Shown here: positions 53,901 to 59,657 of the stretch, one piece after another | Layout of the letters: each line of letters starts with the position of its first letter | How positions within the stretch are numbered: the stretch's first letter is position 1 | NCBI RefSeq assembly: GCF_905475345.1 | Contig: NC_066607.1 | Span: 3,604,001 to 3,668,000, forward strand | DNA: 64,000 nucleotides | From: Vespula vulgaris | Taxonomy: Eukaryota > Arthropoda > Insecta > Hymenoptera > Vespidae | Reading direction: 5' to 3' | Made by a program: the position numbers and the translations under genes | Notes under the pieces: generated by a model | What the model saw: only the letters and a program-made list of their open reading frames with translations | Told to the model about the DNA's origin: nothing | The model's database searches: none

Positions 53901-54190
53901 AGCCCAATTGAATTTTTAAACGTACCGAGCCGCGTCATATAATTAATTAACGACTAACGCCCGTGACAATCAATTATTCGATTAGTCCTTTATTCGTTAT
54001 ACCGAACAATCATACGGCTAACGGACCATTAAACGAGTTACGTATAATCCTGTTACGTCCGAATGAATTATATAATGTAATCTCTCAGGAGAGCAATGCG
54101 TACTCACCCCGCTAAAAGTCTTGACGTTGTGCAAAGCGTTCTGTGCGTCCAAGGCGGCCTTTCTCGTGTAGAAGGTTACAAAGCAGCAAC
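113..54190 (-). CDS. aret/bru (CELF1/2-like): Bruno/CELF-family RNA-binding protein (CELF1/2-like), partial gene spanning the window
   Basis: This span is the part of a minus-strand gene that lies in the window, joined from ten exons: 54190-54108, 38272-38224, 7334-7129, 5164-5033, 4606-4342, 3764-3672, 2883-2854, 2165-2136, 1284-1162 and 343-113. All introns are GT-AG, and the frame stays open across every junction for about 413 codons. The product has the family layout: RRM1 (C-terminal half here), the linker MRHPIQMKPADSENRN, RRM2 with RNP2 LFVGML and RNP1 KGCAFVTF, the post-RRM2 signature VVKFADTQKEKDQKRMQQIQ, a divergent linker, then RRM3 with RNP2 LFIYHL. Known family members bind GU/UGU-rich RNA and control alternative splicing, translation and mRNA decay in nucleus and cytoplasm. 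The RRM2 and linker residues fit the CELF1/2 branch (fly aret/bru1 or bru2) rather than the CELF3-6 branch (fly bru3). I cannot separate bru1 from bru2. The N-terminus and the end of RRM3 are outside the window. Confidence 0.95.
344..1161 (-). other. Intron (818 bp)
   Basis: This is the intron between the QQYA exon and the RRM3 exon. It contains A/T-rich tracts and a compound TA/TG microsatellite at 1029-1096. No coding signal was seen. Confidence 0.85.
1029..1096. repeat. Compound TA/TG microsatellite
   Basis: About seven TG units are followed by a long TA run inside an intron of the Bruno gene. Confidence 0.9.
1162..1284 (-). CDS. aret/bru (CELF1/2-like): Bruno/CELF exon: linker ending in the AYSSLQQYA motif
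   Basis: This is a 123-nt exon, phase 1 to phase 1, with donor GCAG|gtaatt. It encodes GSTGGSLSPVTSLALNSLTG, APLNGLQDSLSNAYSS and LQQYA. The end matches the LTQAYSGIQQYAA segment that precedes RRM3 in CELF1/2, so the assignment is strong. The acceptor (gttcgttttaaag) has a short, purine-interrupted tract and is weak compared with the other exons. Confidence 0.93.
1285..2135 (-). other. Intron (851 bp)
   Basis: This is the intron between microexon 2 and the QQYA exon. It is AT-rich with a short TA tract near 1730-1752. Nothing else was recognised. Confidence 0.75.
2136..2165 (-). CDS. aret/bru (CELF1/2-like): Bruno/CELF 30-nt microexon 2 (AALLGKTGST)
   Basis: This is a 30-nt exon, phase 1 to phase 1. 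A T-rich acceptor (ttttttttcgtgcttag) precedes it and the donor is ACAG|gtgaga. It encodes AALLGKTGST. The evidence is the splice sites, the exact phase fit on both sides and the same length as the preceding microexon. The amino-acid sequence alone would not identify it. It is a likely optional cassette. Confidence 0.72.
2166..2853 (-). other. Intron (688 bp) between the two microexons
   Basis: It holds a compound TA/CATA/TG microsatellite at 2219-2276, about 55 bp upstream of microexon 2 in the direction of transcription. In the RNA this reads CA-rich then UA-rich. No coding signal was seen. Confidence 0.75.
2219..2276. repeat. Compound TA/CATA/TG microsatellite
   Basis: TA, CATA and TG units follow each other, immediately upstream (minus sense) of microexon 2. 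Confidence 0.9.
2854..2883 (-). CDS. aret/bru (CELF1/2-like): Bruno/CELF 30-nt microexon 1 (TLSGLANSTA)
   Basis: This is a 30-nt exon, phase 1 to phase 1, with acceptor ctgtgtttcag and donor GCAG|gtatgt. It encodes TLSGLANSTA across the junctions. It was recognised from its exact splice sites, its preserved frame and linker-like Gly/Ser/Ala/Leu composition. Skipping it keeps the frame. Confidence 0.8.
2884..3671 (-). other. Intron (788 bp)
   Basis: This is the intron between the MSMQNL exon and microexon 1. It is AT-rich; no repeat or conserved element was recognised. Confidence 0.8.
3672..3764 (-). CDS. aret/bru (CELF1/2-like): Bruno/CELF exon: linker (MSMQNLVTLAAMTG)
   Basis: This is a 93-nt exon, phase 1 to phase 1, with acceptor caaatttcag and donor ACCA|gtgagt. 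It encodes (A)NAGVSPMSMQNLVTLAAMTG followed by GNGNLQVSPT. The segment M.MQNL.TLAAMT corresponds to the MQLQNLA.LAA / TVQNLAAIAAMT segment of CELF and Bruno linkers. Its length is divisible by three and its phases are symmetrical, so it could be skipped without changing the frame. Confidence 0.9.
3765..4341 (-). other. Intron (577 bp)
   Basis: This is the intron after the large linker exon. A short GGAA repeat lies near 4248-4267. Nothing else was recognised. Confidence 0.85.
4342..4606 (-). CDS. aret/bru (CELF1/2-like): Bruno/CELF exon: divergent linker, Gln/Leu/Ala-rich
   Basis: This is a 265-nt exon (88 codons plus one base). It enters in phase 0 after gtttttcag and leaves in phase 1 at GCCG|gtgagt. 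It encodes GETHTLAPSSLQLLQQLQAT, then Ala/Val-rich sequence, HQLLLQQHLGLG, a Pro-rich patch (APPAVPSPPEINPANL) and QGLATLASLGNSA. The LQLLQQLQ and NLQ.LATLA patches match the low-complexity linker between RRM2 and RRM3 in Bruno proteins. In family members this region carries effector functions such as binding partner proteins. The exon itself starts with GGTGAG, a donor-like sequence directly after the acceptor. Confidence 0.93.
4607..5032 (-). other. Intron (426 bp) containing a perfect hairpin
   Basis: It separates the end-of-RRM2 exon from the Gln/Leu-rich linker exon. It starts with a weak donor (gtccgt) and contains the perfect inverted repeat at 4818-4853. Confidence 0.85.
4818..4853. 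repeat. Perfect inverted repeat (15-bp stem, 6-nt loop)
   Basis: The left arm TTTTCTATCTACATA (4818-4832) and right arm TATGTAGATAGAAAA (4839-4853) are exact reverse complements around TATACA. Confidence 0.9.
5033..5164 (-). CDS. aret/bru (CELF1/2-like): Bruno/CELF exon: end of RRM2 and following basic/Gln segment
   Basis: This is a 132-nt exon of 44 codons, phase 0 to phase 0, after the acceptor gcttttcag. It encodes GCSSPLVVKFADTQKEKDQK, RMQQIQANLWNIAGVNMAPH and YLTT. This is the last strand of RRM2 and the conserved basic helix that follows it in CELF1/2 and Bruno. The donor reads ACG|gtccgt, noticeably weaker than the gtaag/gtgag donors of most neighbouring exons, which leaves room for regulated splicing. 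Confidence 0.94.
5165..7128 (-). other. Intron (1964 bp) after the RRM2 exon
   Basis: It is mixed-composition sequence with a CTC run near 6702-6716. No exon with good splice sites or family similarity was seen on either strand. Confidence 0.8.
7129..7334 (-). CDS. aret/bru (CELF1/2-like): Bruno/CELF exon: RRM2
   Basis: This is a 206-nt exon with acceptor ttgtttcag and donor GAG|gtaagt. It enters in phase 1, completing GAA for Glu, and leaves in phase 0. It encodes nearly all of RRM2: RKLFVGMLSKK with RNP2 LFVGML, then YTENDVRSMFSVYGTIEECS, VLRDNAGQSKGCAFVTF with RNP1, and ASKQYAINAIKALHHSQTME. The aromatic residues of RNP1 and RNP2 that stack on RNA bases are present. The phase-1 entry matters because it accepts either the upstream linker exon at 38272-38224 or the alternative first exon at 25792-25669. 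Confidence 0.97.
9915..9967. repeat. GA dinucleotide repeat (about 53 bp)
   Basis: Uninterrupted GA units; in the transcript (minus strand) this is a CU tract. Confidence 0.95.
10077..10099. repeat. GAA trinucleotide repeat
   Basis: About seven GAA units follow a general purine tract. Confidence 0.85.
12355..12367. repeat. G13 homopolymer
   Basis: Thirteen consecutive G. Such runs are rare in this AT-leaning region and prone to sequencing error. Confidence 0.85.
12584..12606. repeat. CT dinucleotide repeat
   Basis: Uninterrupted CT units within a wider pyrimidine tract. Confidence 0.9.
13290..13312. repeat. GA dinucleotide repeat
   Basis: Uninterrupted GA units within a purine-rich stretch. 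Confidence 0.9.
15684..15821. repeat. Tandem duplication, 69-bp unit, two copies
   Basis: Copy 1 (15684-15752) and copy 2 (15753-15821) both begin GTTTATCGTACCTT and share GCGATTATTATTTTA and GTTCCAAATTAAT. I count nine mismatches and no gaps. Confidence 0.9.
16240..16287. repeat. GAGCC/GAGTC minisatellite
   Basis: Degenerate five-base units of GAGCC and GAGTC type are repeated about nine times. Confidence 0.75.
16341..16372. repeat. CT dinucleotide repeat (32 bp)
   Basis: Sixteen uninterrupted CT units. Confidence 0.95.
19702..19752. repeat. GGAT tetranucleotide repeat followed by GA repeat
   Basis: Five GGAT units (19702-19722) are followed by a GA run (19726-19752). Confidence 0.9.
23052..23078. 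repeat. CT dinucleotide repeat
   Basis: Uninterrupted CT units. Confidence 0.9.
25669..25792 (-). CDS. aret/bru (CELF1/2-like): Alternative first coding exon of the Bruno/CELF gene (isoform lacking RRM1)
   Basis: This exon starts at an ATG at 25792 in a good context (A at -3, G at +4), with an in-frame TAG 39 nt upstream (25834-25832) and no ATG between. A second in-frame ATG lies at 25786. Forty-one codons read MAMKSRKQYANGPTLGSKSH then YPAISQAYWAPQPQTVPYSV and P, ending in a CCAG|gtatct donor in phase 1. Within the window the next downstream acceptor is the RRM2 exon at 7334, which also needs one base. Splicing gives SVP-E-RKLFVGML with the frame kept. It cannot fit upstream of RRM1, because the linker exon needs phase 0 and lies on the other side. 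The peptide has no domain I recognise and is rich in Pro, Gln, Tyr and Ser. I infer a second promoter giving a two-RRM isoform; only transcript data can prove it. Confidence 0.75.
26058..26065 (-). promoter_or_regulatory. Candidate TATA box for the alternative promoter
   Basis: On the minus strand this reads TATAAATA, within TTTATAAATATATA. It lies about 266 bp upstream of the alternative ATG at 25792. A start site 25-30 bp downstream (about 26030) would give a 5' UTR of roughly 240 nt, rich in CG and CA dinucleotides. No clear initiator (TCAGT) was seen at the expected place, and AT-rich 8-mers arise by chance, so this is tentative. Confidence 0.3.
26540..26630. repeat. ACG/CCACGA trinucleotide-based repeat
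   Basis: A run of ACG units passes into alternating ACC-ACG units. It translates as poly-Thr or poly-Val and lies about 0.75 kb upstream of the alternative ATG. Confidence 0.9.
27400..27439. repeat. CTC/CTT trinucleotide repeat
   Basis: A run of CTC units with a few CAC variants, in a wider pyrimidine tract. Confidence 0.85.
27577..27644. repeat. GC-rich CCGCG/CCGCAC minisatellite
   Basis: GCCGC units pass into CACCG units; this is the most GC-rich stretch of the window. Confidence 0.85.
33879..33889. repeat. G11 homopolymer
   Basis: Eleven consecutive G, followed by a G-rich stretch to 33901. Confidence 0.85.
36959..36980. repeat. GT dinucleotide repeat
   Basis: Eleven GT units on the plus strand, CA in the transcript. 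Confidence 0.9.
38224..38272 (-). CDS. aret/bru (CELF1/2-like): Bruno/CELF exon: RRM1-RRM2 linker
   Basis: This is a 49-nt exon between the acceptor cttttcag and the donor AACG|gtaaga. It enters in phase 0 and leaves in phase 1. It encodes MRHPIQMKPADSENRN plus the first base of a Glu codon completed by the next exon. The linker motif HPIQMKPADSE is a hallmark of CELF1/2 and Bruno proteins. The second residue is Arg (CGG), whereas the human CELF1/2 sequences I know have His (MHHP). The exon is isolated, with about 16 kb of intron upstream and 31 kb downstream, and was found only through the conserved motif and its splice sites. Confidence 0.95.
39194..39245. repeat. CT dinucleotide repeat (about 52 bp)
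   Basis: Nearly uninterrupted CT units with one CCC interruption, about 0.9 kb upstream (minus sense) of the 49-nt linker exon. In the RNA it is a GA tract. Confidence 0.95.
42682..42728. repeat. CGT trinucleotide repeat
   Basis: Interrupted CGT units; it reads as poly-Asp on the minus strand. Confidence 0.9.
43461..43570. repeat. Inverted CGT/ACG repeat pair
   Basis: A CGT run (43461-43486) and an ACG run (43533-43570) are separated by about 46 bp and are complementary to each other. Confidence 0.9.
44956..44986. repeat. CT dinucleotide repeat
   Basis: Fifteen CT units. Confidence 0.9.
45821..45841. repeat. TA dinucleotide repeat
   Basis: Ten TA units followed by a T run. Confidence 0.85.
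47584..47611. repeat. GCCGTT hexanucleotide repeat
   Basis: About four GCCGTT units, preceded by GCC units. Confidence 0.85.
51837..51858. repeat. CT dinucleotide repeat
   Basis: Eleven CT units. Confidence 0.85.
53803..53850. repeat. CG/CA then TA-rich alternating tract
   Basis: Alternating purine-pyrimidine sequence with a central T run. Confidence 0.8.
54108..54190 (-). CDS. aret/bru (CELF1/2-like): Bruno/CELF exon: C-terminal half of RRM1
   Basis: This is an 83-nt exon. It follows the acceptor tactttccag and ends at the donor GGG|gtgagt. It enters with two bases of a codon, so one base comes from an upstream exon outside the window, and ends in phase 0. It reads (G)CCFVTFYTRKAALDAQNALHN then VKTFSG, which is the RNP1 motif plus helix 2 and strand 4 of RRM1. 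The sequence is almost invariant in CELF1/2 proteins, so the identification is firm. The first half of RRM1, with its RNP2 motif, was looked for on the minus strand between 54191 and 64000 and not found, so the upstream intron is at least 9.8 kb. Confidence 0.95.
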
Positions 54191-55610
54191 CTGGAAAGTA
54201 ATTAGTCGTAATTAGTCGAGACGCCTACGTCCTTACATTTTCATCGTCGTCCGTAACTTTGACAACGATCATGGCATAACCGATTGATATCGCGAACACG
54301 CTCGTCGACGATTGCGAATCGCTAGGAAAGCAAGATGAACGAAAAGTACGAGAATTCGATATATTGCGGAGTACTACGTTCTCTGTTCGATGTATCCGAA
54401 ACTCGATATGATTGACACCGACGGATGTAGACTTTGGACAGAGATGACAGGTTAGATGGAACGATGGCGAGAGACGAGAAGAGAAAATAAAAGGTCGTTG
54501 TTGCTTCTGGGAACGTCGTCGAGTCTCTTCGACGTCTCTTTGCATCCTCTTTCGTTTCTCTTTACCAAAGGAGACTTGGACGTCGAACCGGCAAGCGAAT
54601 TCGACCGGTCGGTAGTTACGAGTTGCCAAAAGTTCGATTCGCCGTTGCATCGCTCTCCCTTTTCTCCTTTTCTATGCTATACAGTCGGCTAATTCCGACT
54701 CTCCTCTTGCCTCTCTGTAGACACGCGAATGGAGAGGGTAGAAGATGCTCATGCGCGCGTGTGCAGCGTTGGTATTACAGCCCCTTAGTTTACGAATGAG
54801 TTGCTTTACCTGCATACAGCTATCCTCTCGTTCCGAGCATCGCCACAATGCTTTCGCAAAAGTCCATGAAGCTTAAGCAATATGTTTGTTCTACCATTCG
54901 CTCGCTCTCCCTCTCTACCTTTCTCTCTCCCTTTCTCTTTCTCCTTCTTTTTTCCTCCAACAGCGAACTTTGGAATTCCCAGCTGGAACTTACGATTCGC
55001 ACGAATTGCTAAATTACTGTTGTCCGCGAAAAAAAGGCGGACACTTTTTTCTTGTCGGATTCGCTGTCTCTTTCTCGTTTCTTTTTCTCCTTTCTTCTTT
55101 TTTATTCATTCTCTTCAACGTTTGACAGAAAGTTGAAAATAAATTCAATAACTACTTCGTTTTTAGAATCCATAGAGACGGGAAATTAATTCAATTAAAA
55201 TCTCTTGGCATGCGACACGTTAATAATCCTATTCAAGCTAAGCAGGAAGAACGTTATAATGATATTGTAATGAAACACTAATCTTCATCTAGAGGGTGCT
55301 ATAACGTGATTACGTTTAATAGAAGCATCGGCAAGGTTTGCAATTAAGGTAGGAGGAGGATCGTGTACCGTATATACCTTGTTTTGGACGATAACGCAAT
55401 ATGGCAATATTCAATATCGCATTTAACGACGTAGGTACGATCTCACGACGAATATCGTAATTGCGATCGGTAGTGTACGATGCGTTCGATTTTAGGATAC
55501 CATAATACTTTGTCAAAACGTATAAAGTACCGTTCGTGGTCGGGAGTTCTTGCAGCAACGCGCGAACGTGACTAGAATGAAACCAATAGATGTGATAAGT
55601 TAATACATCT

Positions 55611-56176
55611 TTATACGATGGTCTCGCTCGACTTTCCGCGTTTACCTTTCGTAACTTCGATAAATTCGATTCTCACTAAGATTCTAAATCCTTGCAATGT
55701 TAAAAAAAGACGAGCGGTGTCGGATTCACAAATTTTTTCGGTATCGACAAAGTCAGTTTTTTTCGAATTCCTCAGAAATTCCGATCGCTCTGAGGACAGA
55801 AAAGACAAAAAAAAAAAGAAAAGAAAAGAAGGAAGAAACAAAAGTCGTAGTCGCGTTTCCGACATGCGACGTCGACGAATTTCAAGAAATTTACGAGACG
55901 CGGGCAAGGGAAAATTATGATCTAGCGAGTAACTAATCTTAAGGCATCATCGCTCGATAGACCCTTAAATCACATCGAACGAACTTTCCCTTCGCCATCG
56001 GTTGGCCGTTCGCCGAGCAGCCGTCTGTAATACTCGTGTCTACAAATGACCCTATTCGTCGAGGTGCCAACGCTGCCGCTAGTACTCCTTCCCCTCTTTA
56101 CCACCTTCCATCATCCCTTACCTTGACTGATGATCGCCACGTAAGCGAAGATCACAAGGAAGATATCACGAGTCAT
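55611..56176 (-). CDS. Candidate small secreted peptide precursor, two exons (speculative)
   Basis: A 55-nt segment (56176-56122) starts with ATG and encodes MTRDIFLVIFAYVAIISQ, which looks like a signal peptide, followed by a CAAG|gtaagg donor in phase 1. The next good minus-strand acceptor, after a pyrimidine tract of about 40 nt ending gtcctcag, is at 55791-55790 and fits phase 1. The following frame (from 55789) is open for 58 codons to a TAA ending at 55611. It contains KICESDTARLFLTLQGFRIL and later EVTKGKRGKSS, with a Gly-Lys-Arg of the kind used for amidation and cleavage in neuropeptide precursors. The predicted product has 77 residues. A donor (AAAG|gtaaac) at 55646/55645 could instead end exon 2, but the next exon-like block is out of phase. 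I recognise no family. It sits inside or upstream of the Bruno gene on the same strand and could be chance. Confidence 0.2.
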
Positions 56177-57427
56177 TCGGCTGTTGTTGAACTAGTCACC
56201 GTAACGCGATTAGAACGTGTACTTTTTTATCTTCGATCTAAACACGAAAACTTTCCTGCAATCTGCAAACTTTGCTTGCGAATGCTTCTTCCGAGCGATT
56301 TACCTTCGTTCTCGTAGGTAATCGTAACGAATGATTACGAACGACGATCCCAGAAATTGGTCGATCCGCTTTGTCTGAAACGTTTAGCTTCGAAAACGAT
56401 TGCACAGAGATATTCCCAGTCGCGTAATAACGTCGTACAGGTACGACGAGTCTTTGACGTTGAACGCACGACAAGCTTCGAAGATTGTTAATTGAATTTT
56501 CGTTTAGAAGGTGAAACGTTCTATTACAATAACAATGATCCGATTCATAATGCTGTAGAATTCCATAATTACGGGACCGTAATTATATGCAAATTGGGAT
56601 CAATTATTAATAAGCGAATTATTAACCCGGGAACAGTGTGCAGCAGTATTCCCATGAGTTGCTCGCACACACAGTTTGAATAGCACTAGTTTAGAGTAGA
56701 GAGCACGTCGGGCCACGACGACGGTGTAATTTTCTCGTATGGGCTTTGCCCAGTGTTTTCTGACCGGCCACCGGCCACCACTAGTAATATGGACTACCTC
56801 GTGACGCGCTTTACTTCGGAGGAAAGCTCTCGGCGACCTGGGAATCGCGAACAAAGCGAAAATCAATTTCGTGGAACGTTGTGAAGCTGTAATTCCTACG
56901 AGCGTGAGAAGTAAATTATGGAAGATTAAACGTTATTCGTGAAATAACGTTTAATTTCCATTATCTAATACGACGAATTTGTAGTCGTTTCGTTAAGAAC
57001 GTGTAACGCAAAATGAACGTAAGACGACTCGAGTCCCTGTCCTTTTACCAACGTAAACACGTATACAAACGATACACAAACCTTAGTTTTTCTTTTTCTT
57101 TTTCTTTCTTTGGCGAAACGTAAACATTCCTCGGACCGCCGAGCGAGCTTGCAACGAAGATTCCGACGACCGACGTTACGACAAGATACAAAAGCGAAAA
57201 ATAAATAAATAAATCGTTCGATCGATCGATAAAGTGCCATCCCTACTCTTCGCTTCTCGTCCGTTCACACTCGCGAAATAATTCCAAATTATTCACGGAC
57301 TTATTAATAATGCTCCATCGAAAATTGTTCGCAACACCAAACAATGATCGTACGTTGGCCGAATATAATCTCGCGTGTGGGTGATGTCATTTGCAAAAAT
57401 CGTGATGACGAATGAGCCAGTCTGGCC

Positions 57428-57481
57428 GAACAAACGAATGAACGAATGAACGAACGAACGAACGAACGAATGAACGAATGA
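57428..57481. repeat. GAAC/GAAT tetranucleotide repeat
   Basis: About thirteen GAAC units with GAAT variants. Confidence 0.9.
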
Positions 57482-57743
57482 GAGCGAGCGAGAAACGAAA
57501 CTGCTGGGGAATGCTGCTGGCCTGCAGGGCCTCGTCGCCATTAGGGATTCCCAATTCACGTCGTAATTATCGCTAATTGGACTCCGGATTATACTTGCGC
57601 GACACTCGACGCATGAAACGCCCGTCGTTCGCGGCGCGAATTATGCATTGCTCGCGCTTACACGTACGTTCCTACCTACACATATAATTTCACGGGAGGC
57701 ACGTCGAGAAACGTTTCGAGTGACATCAAGCGAATAGAGGAGA

Positions 57744-57745
57744 AT

Positions 57746-57768
<23 letters not shown>
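57744..57768. repeat. GA dinucleotide repeat
   Basis: Twelve GA units. Confidence 0.9.
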
Positions 57769-57777
<9 letters not shown>

Positions 57778-58307
57778 TGTGCGTGTGTACGCGAGCGTGA
57801 GAGAGAACGGACGAAAGCGAGGAAATCGAGAAGACGTATGTAAGAGAGGGGGAGAGTTTGTCGTCGCCGATGCATCCATTGTACGAAATTCCATCGCGTC
57901 GTTCGTTTCTACGACGGAAATTATTCGTGCGTGTAACGTAAGAGCTGGGAATTCGATGACACAACCGCGTACTGACTTGGCGTATATCCGTCTATGAGAG
58001 AACGATATTCTCCAGCAATGAAAACGGCTTGCTCGTGCGATTCCAATAATAAGATGGAATAAAATCGCTGTGCTTGGCCTAAAGAATCGTTTCGTTCGAT
58101 ATCCATAAATCGGTAAAAGGAACCGTTTGAAATTTTTAACAATGTCGCGATTAACGCCACGACGACGAGAAGAACGACGTTATATATCGTAGATTTCAAA
58201 GGTAAAATCAGTGTCCTCGATAAGGGAGGTTAAGCAAGCTTGATAAGTTTGAGAAAAGATATTATCGTTGATATACGATCGGTTGATACACGCGCGCGCA
58301 ACGTGCA

Positions 58308-58374
58308 GATCCCGTGGGTTTGCGGCTAGTACACCTCGATCCCGATCCGTGATTAGAGTCCACTGGGAAATCTA
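58308..58374 (+). repeat. Dispersed direct repeat, copy 1
   Basis: Begins GATCCCGTGGG and ends GTGATTAGAGTCC, ACTGGGAAATCTA. It matches copy 2 at 58780-58844 with six substitutions and one 2-nt gap. Confidence 0.9.
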
Positions 58375-58779
58375 TAAAGTCGTCCTTCTTCGAAAAGCGA
58401 AAATGGAAGGAAATTTATATCGGCTTTTCGACCGGTTCGTTTCTACGTAAGAGTATCGTGTCTGCTGTTTTTGGGACTCGTTACGTTTTTTTTTTCTTTT
58501 TGAGACGCGAACGCGCCTATGAACGCACTTATGATCCGACGAACGCGAAAACGAGGATTTTTTTTCGAATTGAAATTAGCGTTATTCTCGAATATAATGA
58601 GGCAAAAAAAAAGACGGAGGGAAGAAAAGAAGAAGAAACATAGTATCAATAGTATCGGCAAATAAAAAGTAATAGCCCTTGGAGTTAGAGGAGTCCAAAA
58701 GCAAAAGGTATGATAATGATGGCGCATCGACTAGGAGGAAAACGTATCGTCGTTGCTAGCCGATCGACGAATACGCGAG

Positions 58780-58844
58780 GATCCCGTGGGCCTGCGGCTA
58801 ATACCTCGATGCCGATGCGTGATTAGAGTCCACGGGGAAATCTA
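58780..58844 (+). repeat. Dispersed direct repeat, copy 2
   Basis: Same orientation as copy 1, offset by 472 bp. It contains GCCTGCGGCT and ACGGGGAAA, in that order, as in small-subunit rRNA. Confidence 0.9.
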
Positions 58845-59616
58845 GCCCGGACATGCTCCGGAGGTAATGCTCGTTACTCGCAAGCCGAGTATACCCTCGC
58901 CCTTTGCCACCGATGCCAGCAACGAACGAAGCCGGCAGCAACGGCAATGGCATGGCATTGCAATAGTGGCAAGAGTAGCAGTAATGTACAGAGCTGCCTT
59001 TCTGCGCACGATACTCGACTTGCTGTTCCGATCCGACCCATTCTGTCCATCCACTACTACCGATTCTCTATCCGTTTCATTCTATCCTGCATCAGAACGA
59101 TACAGCATTCCGCTCGCGAGCAAACCGCGTTGCAATAATTGCAGGAACTCTCGCAACGACTGTACGAACGATAACACGTAATCGACGAAGTCGCAGCCTC
59201 CGGATGAGTTCAATTAACGATGATTTCCTCGAGCTTAACGATAACCGTACTATTACGTATACCTATCCCGCTACGTTTCGTAGAATTTCCTAAACATTGC
59301 CACGTTCGGCTTTAACGAAATTCTTGCCTTCGACCGAACGGTCTTCGCTGACAGAAACTTCCTTTTACGTGTCAACGAACGAAATAGAAAAAGTAGGTCC
59401 AGTTTTGTATCATAAATTGCGATCGTACGTTTCCACGCTTCTCGGGGCTGTGATATAACTAAAGATCTTCCAGAATGGCCGAAGAGAGTACGCTTTCGAC
59501 GGACATCGATGGAGATATTATCAAAGAGTAGCGTCGATCGTGCTCGTAAATTCGATGTTCGACACGTACCTACATGCGACGATCGTCTCTCTATTTTTCT
59601 ATTTTTCCCTTTTTCC

Positions 59617-59621
<5 letters not shown>

Positions 59622-59654
<33 letters not shown>
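59622..59654. repeat. CT dinucleotide repeat
   Basis: Sixteen CT units. Confidence 0.9.

Positions 59655-59657
<3 letters not shown>

Larger units (their letters stand above)
38273..54107 (-). other. Long intron (15.8 kb) between RRM1 and the RRM1-RRM2 linker exon
   Basis: No coding exon was recognised. It contains a 52-bp CT tract (39194-39245), a cluster of CGT/ACG repeats at 42.7-43.6 kb, CT tracts at 44956-44986, 50879-50901 and 51837-51858, a GCCGTT repeat (47584-47611), a CG/GT run (51402-51427) and a TA-rich tract (53803-53850). Confidence 0.8.

Noticed and set aside
57921..58199. Minus-strand frame with a hydrophobic start (VVLLVVVALIATLL)
   Set aside because: It begins at TTG, not ATG, with no upstream acceptor, and no family was recognised. 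Chance remains the simplest explanation.
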